A stretch of 64,000 bases of DNA from Pseudonocardia sp. T1-2H. GTDB lineage: Bacteria > Actinomycetota > Actinomycetes > Mycobacteriales > Pseudonocardiaceae. Positions 1 to 10,874 of the stretch are shown here, piece by piece; position 1 is the first letter of the stretch; every line of letters starts with the position of its first letter. The position numbers and the translations under genes were made by a program. The notes beneath the pieces are model-generated. The model made no database searches. It was not told the DNA's origin and saw nothing but the letters and a program-made list of their open reading frames with translations. The DNA lies in assembly GCF_038039215.1 (NCBI RefSeq), contig NZ_JBBPCL010000001.1, forward strand, positions 3,844,001 to 3,908,000, in the 5' to 3' direction.

Positions 1-89
1 AGGTGCCCGAGGTCGACGGGCCGAACGGGGTCATGAAGCACCTGTCCGGTGAGCTCGGCGGGCCGACATCGGACGACTCCGGCAGCTGA
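1..89 (+). CDS. C-terminal end of an unidentified protein (partial)
   Basis: The open frame enters from the left edge and is read from position 3 to a TGA at 87-89. Only 28 codons are visible, ending in an acidic, Ser/Gly-rich tail (GGPTSDDSGS). No domain can be recognised in so short a piece, so no function is proposed. The third codon positions are almost all G or C, which supports coding. The true start lies outside the window. Confidence 0.45.
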   Translation, partial: VPEVDGPNGVMKHLSGELGGPTSDDSGS

Positions 90-204
90 GCCCCGGCCCG
101 ACGACCCCTCCCCGGTCACGGGCCGTCGGGCCGGCCGGTCCTCGCTTCCTCATGGCGGCCCGGCGCGGCGGCGGCACCGCGGACGTCGTCCGGCGGCCGC
201 CGCG

Positions 205-828
205 GTGCAGGCCCAGGTGGCGTCGTCGGCCCGAGCAGGCGGTCGCGTGCCGGCTCCTCGGGCGACCGCCGACGTGGCCGGCGCGCTCGCGGACCGGACG
301 GTGCTCCGGACCTGGGCCGTCGACGGCGGGTCGCTCGGGATCGAACTGTTCGCCGGGGCCGGGCCGGTCGACGCCGCGGGCTCGGCGGCGGGTCCGCGCG
401 CCGACCGCGCGACCGCCACCGCTCGGCCCCCGTTCGGCCCGACCGGCGACCTCCGGTGTCGCCGCTGCCCCGGATGGGCGACGCTGGCGACCGTGCGTGA
501 CCGCGAGCCCCACGACCCCTACGCCGAAGTCCTCGACCAGGCCGCCGCCGATGCAGTGCGCCCCCTGCTCGCGGACCCGGCCGACGGGCAGGCGGTGCGC
601 GCCGTCGTCGGGTACCTCGGGGAGCGGTTCGGGCCGGAGGCGGTGCGGGACCTCGCGGAGGTGCTGGCCGCGGACGTCGCGGAGCTGATGACGGTCCTGG
701 CCGAGATCCAGGGCCGGGACCCGCACGTCCTCCTCGACGAGTGGACCCACGACGAGCCGCGGCCGGACCTGCCCGAGGTGCCCGAGGCCAGCGACGGCCG
801 CGGGTCCGCGCGCGAGACGCCGGGGTGA
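205..828 (+). CDS. Hypothetical protein with a helical C-terminal half
   Basis: Not recognised. The frame stays open from position 49, but the first part is Arg/Ala/Pro-rich low complexity, so the start is uncertain. GTG 205 is a compromise; the best-looking protein begins at GTG 493 (about 111 residues). From there the product is acidic and predicted helical, with segments such as VRDLAEVLAADVAELMTVL and VLLDEWTHDE, and third positions are strongly G/C. Upstream of it there is a CxxC pair (LRCRRCPGW). There are no membrane segments and no signal peptide. It ends just before a strong hairpin shared with the convergent PRC-barrel gene. No function can be inferred from the neighbours. Confidence 0.4.
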   Translation: MQAQVASSARAGGRVPAPRATADVAGALADRTVLRTWAVDGGSLGIELFAGAGPVDAAGSAAGPRADRATATARPPFGPTGDLRCRRCPGWATLATVRDREPHDPYAEVLDQAAADAVRPLLADPADGQAVRAVVGYLGERFGPEAVRDLAEVLAADVAELMTVLAEIQGRDPHVLLDEWTHDEPRPDLPEVPEASDGRGSARETPG

Positions 829-833
829 ACACC

Positions 834-869
834 CGCGTCGCCGGGCCTCGGGTGAGGCCCGGCGACGCG
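834..869. terminator. Bidirectional hairpin terminator
   Basis: Perfect 16-bp inverted repeat (834-849 and 854-869) around the 4-nt loop gggt. It lies between the stop of the + strand hypothetical gene (828) and the stop of the convergent PRC-barrel gene (890). There is no U-tract, which is usual for actinobacterial terminators. Confidence 0.75.
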
Positions 870-889
870 TGGGGGGTGACAGGTGCCGC

Positions 890-1636
890 TCAGTGCGTGT
901 CGCGACCCCGCAGCTGGTGCTGCGGGTCGTCGACCTCGACCTGCTCCTTGCGGACCGTGCCGGACACCGTCTCGTCCTCGGTCACGGTGCGGGTGCCGAG
1001 CCGGACCGTCTCGACGGCCTCGGTCGTCTTGTCGACCACCGGCTTCTCCGCGTGCAGGGTGACCTCGTGCGTCTCCTCCTCGATCTTTCCGCGCCCGGCG
1101 TGCGCCCCCTCGGTGACGGGCTCGCGCTCGAGGCGGACCTCCTCGTGGCTCACCGGGACGGTGACCTGCTGCTCCTCGGTGACGACGTACTTGCGCAGCC
1201 GCACCCGTCCCGTCTCCTCGGACTCGGTACCGACCCGCAGCCGCTCCTCGGAGCGCGTCATGGAGTCGTCCGCGCCGCGCGCGCGACCGGTCGTGTCCCG
1301 GTCCACGTCCGTACCGCCCGTGGCCGGGCGGCCGTAGTGGCGGCGCAGCTCGGACTCCTCGCGGCCGCTCAGGTGGTCCGCGTCCGCGCCGACGTGCGGC
1401 GCGTCCTTCACCTTCGCCTTCCGCACGCCCAGCGCGACGTCCCCGCCCTTGACGTCCGCGCCGTCCAGCGGGACGAAGCTCTCCTTCGTGCCGAAGAGGC
1501 CGGTGTGGACGGTCGCCCAGGTCGGCGCACCGCTGTTCTCGTCGACGTAGACCTGACCGATCTTGCCGACCTTCTCCCCGTCCCGGTCGTAGGCCTGGCG
1601 GCCGATCAGGTCCCGGGTCATCGTCTCCGTGATCAT
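890..1636 (-). CDS. PRC-barrel and DUF2382 (YsnF/AvaK-type) stress protein
   Basis: 248 residues. The N-terminal part (about 1-75) is a PRC-barrel: DLIGRQAYDRDGEKVGKIG, then a V-D-E and W-A-T-V pattern and FVPL. A hydrophilic linker follows. The C-terminal part (about 130-240) is a DUF2382 domain made of repeated strands of charged residues (LRKYVVTEEQQVTVPVSHEE, then VRLEREPVTEG and EEETHEVTLHAEKPVV). Proteins of this type are soluble and stress-induced; their biochemical role is unknown. The start at 1636 is chosen because AGGAGG lies 7 nt upstream; the frame extends further but with no ribosome binding site. It is divergent from dinB across a 262-bp promoter region, and nothing suggests an enzymatic activity. 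Confidence 0.85.
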   Translation of the reverse strand: MITETMTRDLIGRQAYDRDGEKVGKIGQVYVDENSGAPTWATVHTGLFGTKESFVPLDGADVKGGDVALGVRKAKVKDAPHVGADADHLSGREESELRRHYGRPATGGTDVDRDTTGRARGADDSMTRSEERLRVGTESEETGRVRLRKYVVTEEQQVTVPVSHEEVRLEREPVTEGAHAGRGKIEEETHEVTLHAEKPVVDKTTEAVETVRLGTRTVTEDETVSGTVRKEQVEVDDPQHQLRGRDTH

Positions 1637-1660
1637 CTCGCGTCCTCCTGCTTCGTGGGT

Positions 1661-1679
1661 CGTTGAGCTGACGTCAACG
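1661..1679. promoter_or_regulatory. Palindrome in the promoter of the PRC-barrel gene
   Basis: The arms cgttga (1661-1666) and tcaacg (1674-1679) flank a 7-nt centre and include the self-complementary octamer tgacgtca. It lies 25-43 nt upstream of the PRC-barrel start, where an operator or a -35 region would be expected. The assignment rests on symmetry and position only. Confidence 0.3.
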
Positions 1680-1891
1680 GAGTGCTCGAAGATCGGCTCT
1701 CCGAACCGCGAAAGCCCGGACGTCCGGCCCATCGAGGGACCCGGCAGGGCCGAACGGGGCTCCCCGCGTCCCGCAGATGATCACCCAGGGCGAGCGGCGC
1801 CCCGTCCCGTGGGACCGCCCGGCGCGGGACCCCCGGCCTCCGCTCGCGGTGGACGGCGGACGCAGGACTACCCGAAACACCGGTGCCGATG

Positions 1892-1905
1892 CGAACATAT
1901 GTTCG
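1892..1905. promoter_or_regulatory. LexA (SOS) box overlapping the dinB start
   Basis: The sequence cgaacatatgttcg is a perfect 14-bp palindrome and matches the actinobacterial/Gram-positive LexA consensus CGAAC-N4-GTTCG. The annotated ATG of dinB (1899) lies inside it, so LexA bound here would block transcription initiation or early elongation. If the message is not leaderless, translation must begin later, for example at the in-frame GTG 1905. Confidence 0.85.
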
Positions 1906-3113
1906 TGTCCGACGACCCGGCCGAGCAGCACGCGACGATCCTGCACGCGGACCTCGACGCGTTCTACGCGTCGGTGGAGCAGCGTGACGCGCCCCGGCTG
2001 CGGGGCCGGCCGGTGATCGTCGGCGGCGGGGTGGTGCTGGCGGCGAGCTACGAGGCCAAGGCGTGCGGCGTCCGCACCGCGATGGGCGGGCGGCAGGCCC
2101 GGGCGCTGTGCCCCGGCGCGGTCGTCGTGCCGCCGCGGATGGAGGCGTACTCGGCGGCGAGCAGGGCGGTGTTCGCGGTCTTCCGGGACACGACGCCGCT
2201 GGTGGAGGGCATCTCGATCGATGAGGCGTTCCTGGAGGTCGGCGGCTTGCGGAAGATCGCGGGGGCGCCCGTGGACATCGCCGCGCGGCTGCGCCGGGAG
2301 GTCGCCGAGCGGGTCGGCCTGCCGATCACCGTCGGGGTCGCGCGCACCAAGTTTCTCGCGAAGGTGGCCAGCGGCGTGGCCAAGCCGGACGGGCTGCTGC
2401 TCGTCCCACCCGAACGGGAGCTCGCGTTCCTGCATCCGCTGCCGGTCGAACGGCTCTGGGGCGTCGGCAGGGTCACCGCGGCCAAGCTGCACGCCCTCGG
2501 CATCCGGACCGTCGGCGACGTGGCGGGGCTGGGCGAGGCCACCCTCGTCTCGATCCTGGGTCGCGGTTCGGGCCGGCACCTGCACGCGCTCGCGCACAAC
2601 CTGGACCTGCGCGCCGTCGACACCACCCACCGGCGCCGGTCGATCGGCTCGCAGCGCGCGCTCGGGCGCCGGGCACGGTCCCCGGTGGAGATCGACACGA
2701 TCCTCGCCGGGATCGTGGACCGGCTCGGCCGGCGGCTGCGCGGCGGGAACAAGGTCTGCCGCACGGTGGTGCTGCGGCTTCGGTTCGGGGACTTCACCCG
2801 AGCCACCCGCTCGCACACCCTGCAGCAGGCGACCGCGCACACCGGGACGTTGCTGGAGGCCGCCCGCTCGCTGCTGCGCGGCGTGCTGAGCACCGTCCTG
2901 GACCGCGGTCTCACCCTGCTCGGCGTCTCGCTCGCCGAGCTCGCCCCGGACGACGGGGTGCAGCTCGCCCTCCCGTTCGACCAGCAGAGCGGGCCCGCCC
3001 TGGACACCACGCTCGACGCGCTGCGGGCCCGGTTCGGCGGCGAGGCCGTCACCCGGGCGGCCCGGCTCGGCCACGACCCCGGGATCAGCGTGCCGATCCT
3101 GCCGGACACCTGA
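1899..3113 (+). CDS. dinB: DNA polymerase IV (Y-family translesion polymerase)
   Basis: 404 residues if started at ATG 1899. The Y-family catalytic carboxylates are present: D18 in HADLDAFYASVEQ, and D108-E109 in SIDEAF. The fingers, thumb (helix-hairpin-helix around LWGVGRVTAAKLHALGI) and little-finger regions follow in order and the length is normal for the family. Near the C-terminus QLALPF (from about residue 355) resembles a beta-clamp binding motif. The enzyme inserts nucleotides opposite damaged bases at stalled forks. The start is uncertain because the ATG sits inside a LexA palindrome with no ribosome binding site; GTG 1905 or a leaderless message are alternatives. The palindrome implies SOS induction. 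An acyl-CoA dehydrogenase gene follows 21 nt downstream. Confidence 0.93.
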   Translation: MFVSDDPAEQHATILHADLDAFYASVEQRDAPRLRGRPVIVGGGVVLAASYEAKACGVRTAMGGRQARALCPGAVVVPPRMEAYSAASRAVFAVFRDTTPLVEGISIDEAFLEVGGLRKIAGAPVDIAARLRREVAERVGLPITVGVARTKFLAKVASGVAKPDGLLLVPPERELAFLHPLPVERLWGVGRVTAAKLHALGIRTVGDVAGLGEATLVSILGRGSGRHLHALAHNLDLRAVDTTHRRRSIGSQRALGRRARSPVEIDTILAGIVDRLGRRLRGGNKVCRTVVLRLRFGDFTRATRSHTLQQATAHTGTLLEAARSLLRGVLSTVLDRGLTLLGVSLAELAPDDGVQLALPFDQQSGPALDTTLDALRARFGGEAVTRAARLGHDPGISVPILPDT

Positions 3114-3134
3114 GGGGGGTGTGAAGATGGCGCC

Positions 3135-4316
3135 ATGGACTTCGCCCTCTCCGAGCAGGCCGTCGCCGTCCGGGACGGGATGCGCGAGCTCTGTTCCAAG
3201 TTCGGCCTGGACTACTGGTCCCGCTGCGACGCGGAGCACCGCTGGCCCGAGGAGCTGTGGGCCGAGCTCGGTGCCGGCGGCTGGCTCGGCCTCGCGGTTC
3301 CCGAGGAGTACGGCGGCGCCGGCCTCGGCCTGCTGGAGCTCGCCGTCGCGCAGGAGGAGCTGTCCGCGAGCGGCGCGGGCAGCGCCGGGGCGTTCCTGTA
3401 CCTGCTCACGCCCGGGTTCGGCGGCGTCACCCTCACCCGGCACGGGACGGACGAGCAGCGTCGCGAGCTGCTGCCGGGGATCGCGGCGGGCACCACGCAG
3501 ACCTGCTTCGCCCTCACCGAGCCGGACGCCGGCAGCAACGCCCTCGCGATCAGCACCAGCGCGCGGCGGGACGGCGAGGACTTCCTGCTCCGGGGGCAGA
3601 AGATCTGGATCTCCGGGGTGCAGCGGGCGGACTGGATGCTCGTCGTCTGCCGGACCACGCCCGCCGCGGAGGCGGGCGGGCGCACCCGCGGCTTCTCCGT
3701 CCTGCTCGTCGACGTCAAGGAGGCGCAGGCCGCCGGGACGCTGGAGTTCACCCCGATCCCGAAGGCCGGGAGCCGGATCGTCCAGTCCAACACCGTGCAC
3801 TTCGACGACGTGCGGGTCCCGGCCCACCGCGTCCTCGGCGAGCCCGGCGCGGGCTTCGCCGTGCTGTGGGACATCCTCAACCCGGAACGGATCCTCGCCT
3901 CGGCCAGCGCGGTCGGCGCCGCGGACCTCGCGCTGCGGATCGCCGTGGACTACGCCCGGGAACGCACCGTCTTCGACCGGCCGATCGGCGCCAACCAGGC
4001 CGTCGCCTTCCCCTTGGCGCAGGTCAAGGCCCAGACGGAGCTGGCCCGGCTGATGGCGCACAAGGCGGCGTGGCTGTGGGACCGCGGGGAGCCGTCCGGG
4101 CACGAGGCCAACATCGCGAAGCTGACGGCGGCCAACGCCGCGTGGGACGCCGCGGACCGGGCGTTCCAGACGTTCGGCGGGATGGCCTACTCGGAGGAGT
4201 ACCCGGTGGCGCGGCTGCATCGGGACGCGCGGATCGCGAAGAACATCCCCGTGGCCGAGGAGCTGGTGCTCGCACACATCGCGACGCAGGGACTGGGGCT
4301 CCCCCGCAGCTACTAG
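3135..4316 (+). CDS. Acyl-CoA dehydrogenase family protein
   Basis: 393 residues, the usual length for an FAD-dependent acyl-CoA dehydrogenase. N-terminal helical domain, then the central beta domain with the FAD/substrate signature CFALTEPDAGSNA (about 125-137) and IWISG, then the C-terminal helical bundle with FQTFGGMAYSEEYPVARLHR near residue 350. It should oxidise an acyl-CoA thioester at C2-C3 and pass electrons to an electron-transfer flavoprotein; the chain-length preference cannot be read from sequence. The catalytic base is not obvious. A G-rich stretch at 3113-3120 serves as ribosome binding site and touches the dinB stop. The gene ends within a terminator hairpin. Confidence 0.88.
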   Translation: MDFALSEQAVAVRDGMRELCSKFGLDYWSRCDAEHRWPEELWAELGAGGWLGLAVPEEYGGAGLGLLELAVAQEELSASGAGSAGAFLYLLTPGFGGVTLTRHGTDEQRRELLPGIAAGTTQTCFALTEPDAGSNALAISTSARRDGEDFLLRGQKIWISGVQRADWMLVVCRTTPAAEAGGRTRGFSVLLVDVKEAQAAGTLEFTPIPKAGSRIVQSNTVHFDDVRVPAHRVLGEPGAGFAVLWDILNPERILASASAVGAADLALRIAVDYARERTVFDRPIGANQAVAFPLAQVKAQTELARLMAHKAAWLWDRGEPSGHEANIAKLTAANAAWDAADRAFQTFGGMAYSEEYPVARLHRDARIAKNIPVAEELVLAHIATQGLGLPRSY

Positions 4317-4365
4317 GGTCTGTCCTGCGGAGACATGCCGGCTGGAGATCCGCAGGACAGACCCT
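4315..4365. terminator. Strong hairpin terminator overlapping a stop codon
   Basis: Perfect 16-bp inverted repeat (4315-4330 and 4350-4365) with a 19-nt loop. Its left arm begins inside the TAG stop of the acyl-CoA dehydrogenase, and its right arm ends 3 nt before the stop of the convergent membrane-protein gene (4368). It should work for both genes. Confidence 0.8.
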
Positions 4366-4367
4366 CG

Positions 4368-4988
4368 TCAGCGGTCGGCGCCGTGCCCGCGGCGTCCGGA
4401 CCACCGTGGCTCGACCCGTTCCCACTCCCGGGTCCAGTTCCGGTCGTTCGCCGATGCGGTGCACCGGACCGTCGCGCCCCACAGCACCCGCAGCAGGCCG
4501 AGCCCGCAGAGCAGCGCCAGGACGCCGGCGGACCAGCCCACCAGCGTCGCCTCGTCGGCGCTCATCGGGCGCCCGGCCGGCTCGCCGTCCTCGCCGATCC
4601 AGAGCTCCACGCCGCTCCCGGCGCGGGCGCCGTCCGGCGCGGGGACGAGGCCGGTGTGCTCACGCCCGCTCGCGTCGGTCCATCGGGCGGGAGCGGGGGC
4701 ACGCGCGGCGCCGGCCGGGCGGTCCGCGGAGGCCGGGGGCGGGTCCGCGGTCAGCACCGCGGTCACGACGCTGCGGTGCGCGGCCTCGTACTCGACGCGC
4801 TCGAGGAGCGCGCCGTGCGTCCCGACCCCCAGCACGACGGACGCCACCGCGGCGGCCATCCCGAGCAGGATCACGACCAGGGCCACGACCTCCTCGACCC
4901 GGTCGGTGGTGCGCCGCGGCAGGCGGGCGCTCCTCGACGGGTCGCGGTCCTTCGACGGGTCGCGGCGAGGCGGCTCGGCCTGGGTCAC
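4368..4988 (-). CDS. Rv1733c-like two-helix membrane protein
   Basis: 206 residues from GTG 4988. A basic N-terminus is followed by a first membrane helix (EVVALVVILLGMAAAVASVV, about 34-53). A roughly 90-residue extracytoplasmic segment contains the typical small domain (RWTDASGREHTGLVP then GSGVELWIGEDG). The second helix is LVGWSAGVLALLCGLGLLRV (about 155-175), followed by a basic tail with WTREWERVEPRWSGR. This order matches the mycobacterial Rv1733c membrane-protein family, whose function is unknown. No clear ribosome binding site was seen; the GTG start is chosen because the upstream part of the frame is Arg-rich noncoding-like sequence. It is convergent with the acyl-CoA dehydrogenase and separated by a terminator. 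Confidence 0.7.
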   Translation of the reverse strand: MTQAEPPRRDPSKDRDPSRSARLPRRTTDRVEEVVALVVILLGMAAAVASVVLGVGTHGALLERVEYEAAHRSVVTAVLTADPPPASADRPAGAARAPAPARWTDASGREHTGLVPAPDGARAGSGVELWIGEDGEPAGRPMSADEATLVGWSAGVLALLCGLGLLRVLWGATVRCTASANDRNWTREWERVEPRWSGRRGHGADR

Positions 4989-5060
4989 GGTTCTTGACTC
5001 GTCAAGGGCACCCCGCGCCGTTAACGGCCGGCGGCGCCCGGCCCGGCAGGTGCCCCGAAC

Positions 5061-5105
5061 GACCGGACGCCGGCGCACCCCGGAAGGGTGCCCCGGCGTC
5101 CGGTC
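5061..5105. terminator. Hairpin terminator of the secreted-protein gene
   Basis: 20-bp arms (5061-5080 and 5086-5105) with a single mismatch and a 5-nt loop. It lies 12-57 nt downstream of the stop of the secreted protein on the minus strand and upstream of the Rv1733c-like gene. Confidence 0.75.
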
Positions 5106-5117
5106 GGGCGGGTGCGG

Positions 5118-5940
5118 TCAGCCGGTGACGGGCAGGCTGTACTCGGTCACCGCCGGCTTCGGCGCCTCCGGGTGACCGGTGGCGGGCTCCGGGATCCGAG
5201 TGGGCTCGGTCTTCTCGTCGGCCGGGCCGCAGGTCGCGGAGCCGACGGTGAGCGACAGCACCGAGCCGCCGGCCGGCAGGAGCGCCGTCAGGTCCTCGAC
5301 CGTCTTCGCGTCGGCCAGCTTCGGCAGGTGCAGCGCGCCGGCGAGGTCCGGGAGCGCACCCCGGGTCTTCTCGTCGAGCGCGGCCTTCGGGTCCTTGCCC
5401 GCGGTGACCAGGTCCAGCGTCAGCCCGGTGTAGGTCGACGTGCCGTCGCGGTGCTCGTCGCGCTGGTTCAGCGTGAGCTTCAGCAGCGGTGAGGCGGGAA
5501 TGACGAGGCTCGGCGCGGGCGTCTCCGGCAGCGCGACGCCGAGCACCGATCCGTCGACGATCTGCAGGCCGCCGTCCCCGTCCTCGCACCAGGTGCGCAG
5601 GAGCTTGGCCTTGAGCAGGCCGCCGACCTCCAGGTCCGCCACCGAGCTTCTCCGCGGAGTGCTCGTCCGCCTCCGCGGTCACGAGCCGGACGGAGAACGG
5701 GGCGTCCTTGAGGCTCCCGTCGGTGCCGACCAGCTCGTCGGACGCCTTCTCACCGTCGTACTCGACGTACGGCACGGCGGGAAGGCTCGCGACGGGGCTG
5801 TCCACCTTGATCCCGAACGCGTTCGACGGCCGGGGGCCGTCCGCTGCCGAGGCCGTTGCGGTCCCCAGGAGCAGCACCGCCGCGGTGGTGGCCGCGCCGA
5901 CCGCGGCCGCTCCCGCACCCGCCCACTTCGAGGTCTTCAC
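5118..5940 (-). CDS. Secreted choice-of-anchor-P-like protein, frameshifted
   Basis: Removing one base near 5643-5650 joins two open frames into a 273-residue exported protein. Residues 1-32 are a signal peptide (VKTSKWAGAGAAAVGAATTA, then LLLGTATASA). The mature part starts with SNAFGIKV and has the alternating-strand pattern of choice-of-anchor P family proteins, including AESSVADLEVGG at the corrected junction, a conserved RTWCEDG and GSATCG. The protein stops immediately after LPVTG, with no hydrophobic helix or basic tail, so it is not a standard sortase substrate. GTG 5940 is preferred because AAGGAG lies upstream; ATG 5958 overlaps the stop of the upstream L,D-transpeptidase as ATGA and is the alternative. 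Cotranscription with that gene suggests a cell-surface role. The frameshift shares its sequence context with three others in the window. Confidence 0.7.
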
Positions 5941-5954
5941 GCGACTGGTCTCCT

Positions 5955-6818
5955 TCATGCTTCGTCGATCCGGACGAGGGTGCCGAGCGGCACGCTCGTG
6001 AGGGTGGTGAGGGCGTCGGCCGGCACCCGGATGCAGCCGTCGCTCGTGGCGGTGCCGAACACGTCGGCGGTCGGCCAGGTGTGGATGGCGACGGTGCCCG
6101 GGCCGCCACCGAAGGTGTCGTGCGTGGGGCTGTGCGTGCCCAGCGGCAGGATCACCGGGGAGTACTTCTGCTTCGCGTCGCTGAACGCGCCGAGCAGGAA
6201 GGTGCGTCCGGTCGGCGTGGGGGCCGAGGCCTTGCCGATGCCGACCGTCCAGCGGTCGACCCGCTGCCCGTTGCGCAGCAGCTCGAGGGTCATCGACCCG
6301 AGGTGCACGTCGATCACGTAGGGCGAGACGGCGGTCTCGAGGTCCGCGGCCGGCAGCCACCCCGTCGACGAGCTGGGCCGCGACGGGAGCAGGACCTGCA
6401 CCCAGCCGCTCTGCTCACCGATCACCGGGAGCCAGGTGTCGCCGATCTGTGTCGCGGGCATGCGGGCGATCGGCGTGCCGCCCGGGGCGTCGTGGACCAC
6501 GGTCTCCGTCACCGGGTGCACGACCCGGCCGTCCGTGGCCGCACCCGGGGACGGGTCCGCCGGGGCACCGTCGATCGTGGTGAAGGTGGTGCTCTCCGGC
6601 AGCGACGCGACGTCGACGGCGGCGGTGGCACCTACCGAGGGGCTGTTCGCCGGCGCCGGCGACCCCCCGCCGGTCAGCAGCCCTGCACCCAGGACGAGCG
6701 CGAGGACCGCGGCAACACCCGCCGCGGCCCAGCCGACGAGTGCCGCCCGCCCCCGTCGCGGGCGGCCCTGCTCTGCGTCGTGCGGCGGGGCCGGCCGCAC
6801 CGTGGAATGGCTCGCCAT
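5955..6818 (-). CDS. L,D-transpeptidase with YkuD domain (membrane-anchored)
   Basis: 287 residues. One N-terminal membrane anchor (ALVGWAAAGVAAVLALVLGA, about 26-45) is followed by a disordered linker. An SH3-like segment (about 100-155, including WLPVIGEQSGWVQVLLP) precedes the YkuD catalytic domain, which ends in the motif H246-x15-C262 within HTWPTADVFG and SDGCIRVP. The cysteine attacks meso-diaminopimelate tripeptide stems to make 3-3 peptidoglycan cross-links or to attach proteins, outside the membrane. The length is short compared with mycobacterial Ldt proteins, which have Ig-like domains. Its stop overlaps a possible start of the secreted protein downstream, suggesting translational coupling. 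Confidence 0.9.
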   Translation of the reverse strand: MASHSTVRPAPPHDAEQGRPRRGRAALVGWAAAGVAAVLALVLGAGLLTGGGSPAPANSPSVGATAAVDVASLPESTTFTTIDGAPADPSPGAATDGRVVHPVTETVVHDAPGGTPIARMPATQIGDTWLPVIGEQSGWVQVLLPSRPSSSTGWLPAADLETAVSPYVIDVHLGSMTLELLRNGQRVDRWTVGIGKASAPTPTGRTFLLGAFSDAKQKYSPVILPLGTHSPTHDTFGGGPGTVAIHTWPTADVFGTATSDGCIRVPADALTTLTSVPLGTLVRIDEA

Positions 6819-6963
6819 CTACCGGCCCCCCGTTCGGAGGTCACCGGTACGCGTCCGGAGGAAGATCGTGTGCACGTTCGGTAGAACGATGACCTCACGA
6901 ACAGGTGACGCGGGGTGGACGGATGACCCCACCGCGTTGCGACGGGCGGCTCATCCGGAGCGA

Positions 6964-6986
6964 CGGACGGCCGAATCCGCCGTCCG
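6964..6986. terminator. Possible terminator downstream of the amylase gene
   Basis: The arms cggacgg (6964-6970) and ccgtccg (6980-6986) enclose a 9-nt loop, 44 nt past the amylase stop. This is weaker than the other hairpins. The rest of the 211-bp gap (6819-7029) shows no gene. Confidence 0.4.
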
Positions 6987-7029
6987 GCGATCGGAGGCCG
7001 TTCCGAGGCAACCACCCACGGTGAACCGA

Positions 7030-8356
7030 TCAGTCCCCGACGACGACCCAGCCGTGCGGGCCGAGCCCGGCCTTCCCCTCGTGCAGGCCGCCGGGCCCGG
7101 CCAGCACCTCGGCCGCGCCCGGGACCGGGAAGCTCGGCAGGCTGCTCGTCGAGGTTGAGGGCCAGGCGCAGCCGCCGGGTGCCGTCGGCGCTGCGGCTCT
7201 CGAGCACGGCGCGGGTGTTCTGCAACTCGACGGCGGTGGTGCGGGCCGTGTGCAGCCACGGGTGGCGGCGGCGCAGCCCGATCAGCTCCTGGTGCACGTA
7301 GAAGATTGGCATCCCGAGCTCGGAGAGCGACTCCGGCCCGTCGACCGGGAACTCGGGGCGGATCTGGTCGTCCCCGCCGGCGCGTTCCTCCTTGACGCCG
7401 CGGTAGGCCTGCTCGTCCCCGTAGTAGACGGCCGGGGTGCCGGCGACGGTGAACAGCACCGCCAGCGCGTGCGGCAGCAGCTGCTCGGGCAGCGCACTCG
7501 CGAGGCGGGTGACGTCGTGGTTCCCGACGAACGTCATCGGCACGAAGGTCTCGAGGAACTCGTTGTGCCGTTTCAGGTTCCAGTCCAGCTCGAAGAGGTT
7601 CCCGTCGGCGAGCGCGTTCCGGATCGAACTCCACAGCTCGTACTGGGTCACGGCATCGACGCCGCTCGCCTCCACGAAGGCCGGGTAGTCGCCGTGGATC
7701 ACCTCGCCGACGACGTAGACGTCCGGGTGCTTCTCCCGCACCCGCGGCAACACCCGCGCCCAGAACGCCTCGGGCACCGCGTAGGCCGCGTCGAGCCGCC
7801 AGCCGTCGGCGCCCGCGTCGAGCCAGTGGTTCATGACCTCGACGACGTGGTCCACCACGGCCGGTGAGTCGTGGTTGAGCGCGACGAGCTCCGAGTGGCC
7901 CTCGAAGTCCCCGTAGCCCGGCTCCGTCCCCGGGCCCGCGCCGTCCGGCCAGGTGAGCCGGAACCAGTCCGACTCCGGCGCCGACGGCCCCTGTTCCAGC
8001 ACCCGCCTGAAGGCCGGGAAGCCCCGCCCGACGTGGTTGAACACTCCGTCGAGCAGCAGCCTCAGGCCACGCCCGTGCGCCGCCTCGACCAGCCGGGCGA
8101 ACGAGGCCGCGTCGCCCAGACGCGGGTCGATGCGCAGGTGGTCGACGGTGTCGTAACCGTGGGTCTGTGAGGCGAAGATCGGCCCGAGCGCGATCCCGGA
8201 GGCCCCGAGCTCGACGGCGTAGTCCAGCCACTCGACGACCCGGTCCAGCCGCTGCCGCACGGGCCCGTCGGGGTCTCCCTGCTGCTCGGCCCCGGTGAAG
8301 CCGAGCGGATAGACCTGCCACCAGATCGCGTTCTGCACCCACTCCTCGCTACTCAC
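7030..8356 (-). CDS. GH13 alpha-amylase family enzyme, frameshifted near the 3' end
   Basis: About 441 residues once one base is removed at 7129-7136; the corrected C-terminus reads LPVPGAAEVLAGP and ends HGWVVVGD. All four GH13 regions are present: DGVFNHVG, GWRLDAAYAVP (nucleophile Asp), VVGEVIHGDYP (acid/base Glu) and FVGNHDVTR (transition-state Asp). The catalytic TIM barrel starts right away (WWQVYPLGFTGAE) and no signal peptide is seen, so it is cytoplasmic and probably acts on maltodextrins, glycogen or trehalose-type glucans. GTG 8356 is chosen because the family begins just before this motif. Only the last 35 residues or so, in the C-terminal beta domain, are affected by the shift. 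Confidence 0.85.
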
Positions 8357-8479
8357 GACCGAAGTCTCGCAGTAGCGCCGCGTGCCCGCCTGGCGGCGCT
8401 CGTGCTCGTGGTCACGCTGGTATGGGGCACCACACCTGGACCGGCCCGTCGCGGAAGCACGGTCCGCATCACAGCGACG

Positions 8480-8520
8480 GACGCCCCGGCCCACCGCGGG
8501 GGGCGGCGGACCGGGGCGTC
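8480..8520. terminator. Terminator downstream of katG
   Basis: 13-bp arms (8480-8492 and 8508-8520) with one mismatch and a 15-nt loop, beginning 14 nt after the katG stop on the minus strand. The remaining gap up to the amylase start (8356) holds no recognisable gene. Confidence 0.6.
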
Positions 8521-8533
8521 GTCGGACGGTGGG

Positions 8534-10795
<2,262 letters not shown>

Positions 10796-10874
10796 GTCGG
10801 TCCTTCCTCGAAGGGGGACGCCGGTCCCGTGGGACCGGCGACCTGGTGGTGTGTCGGTTGGTGGATGGGTGGGC

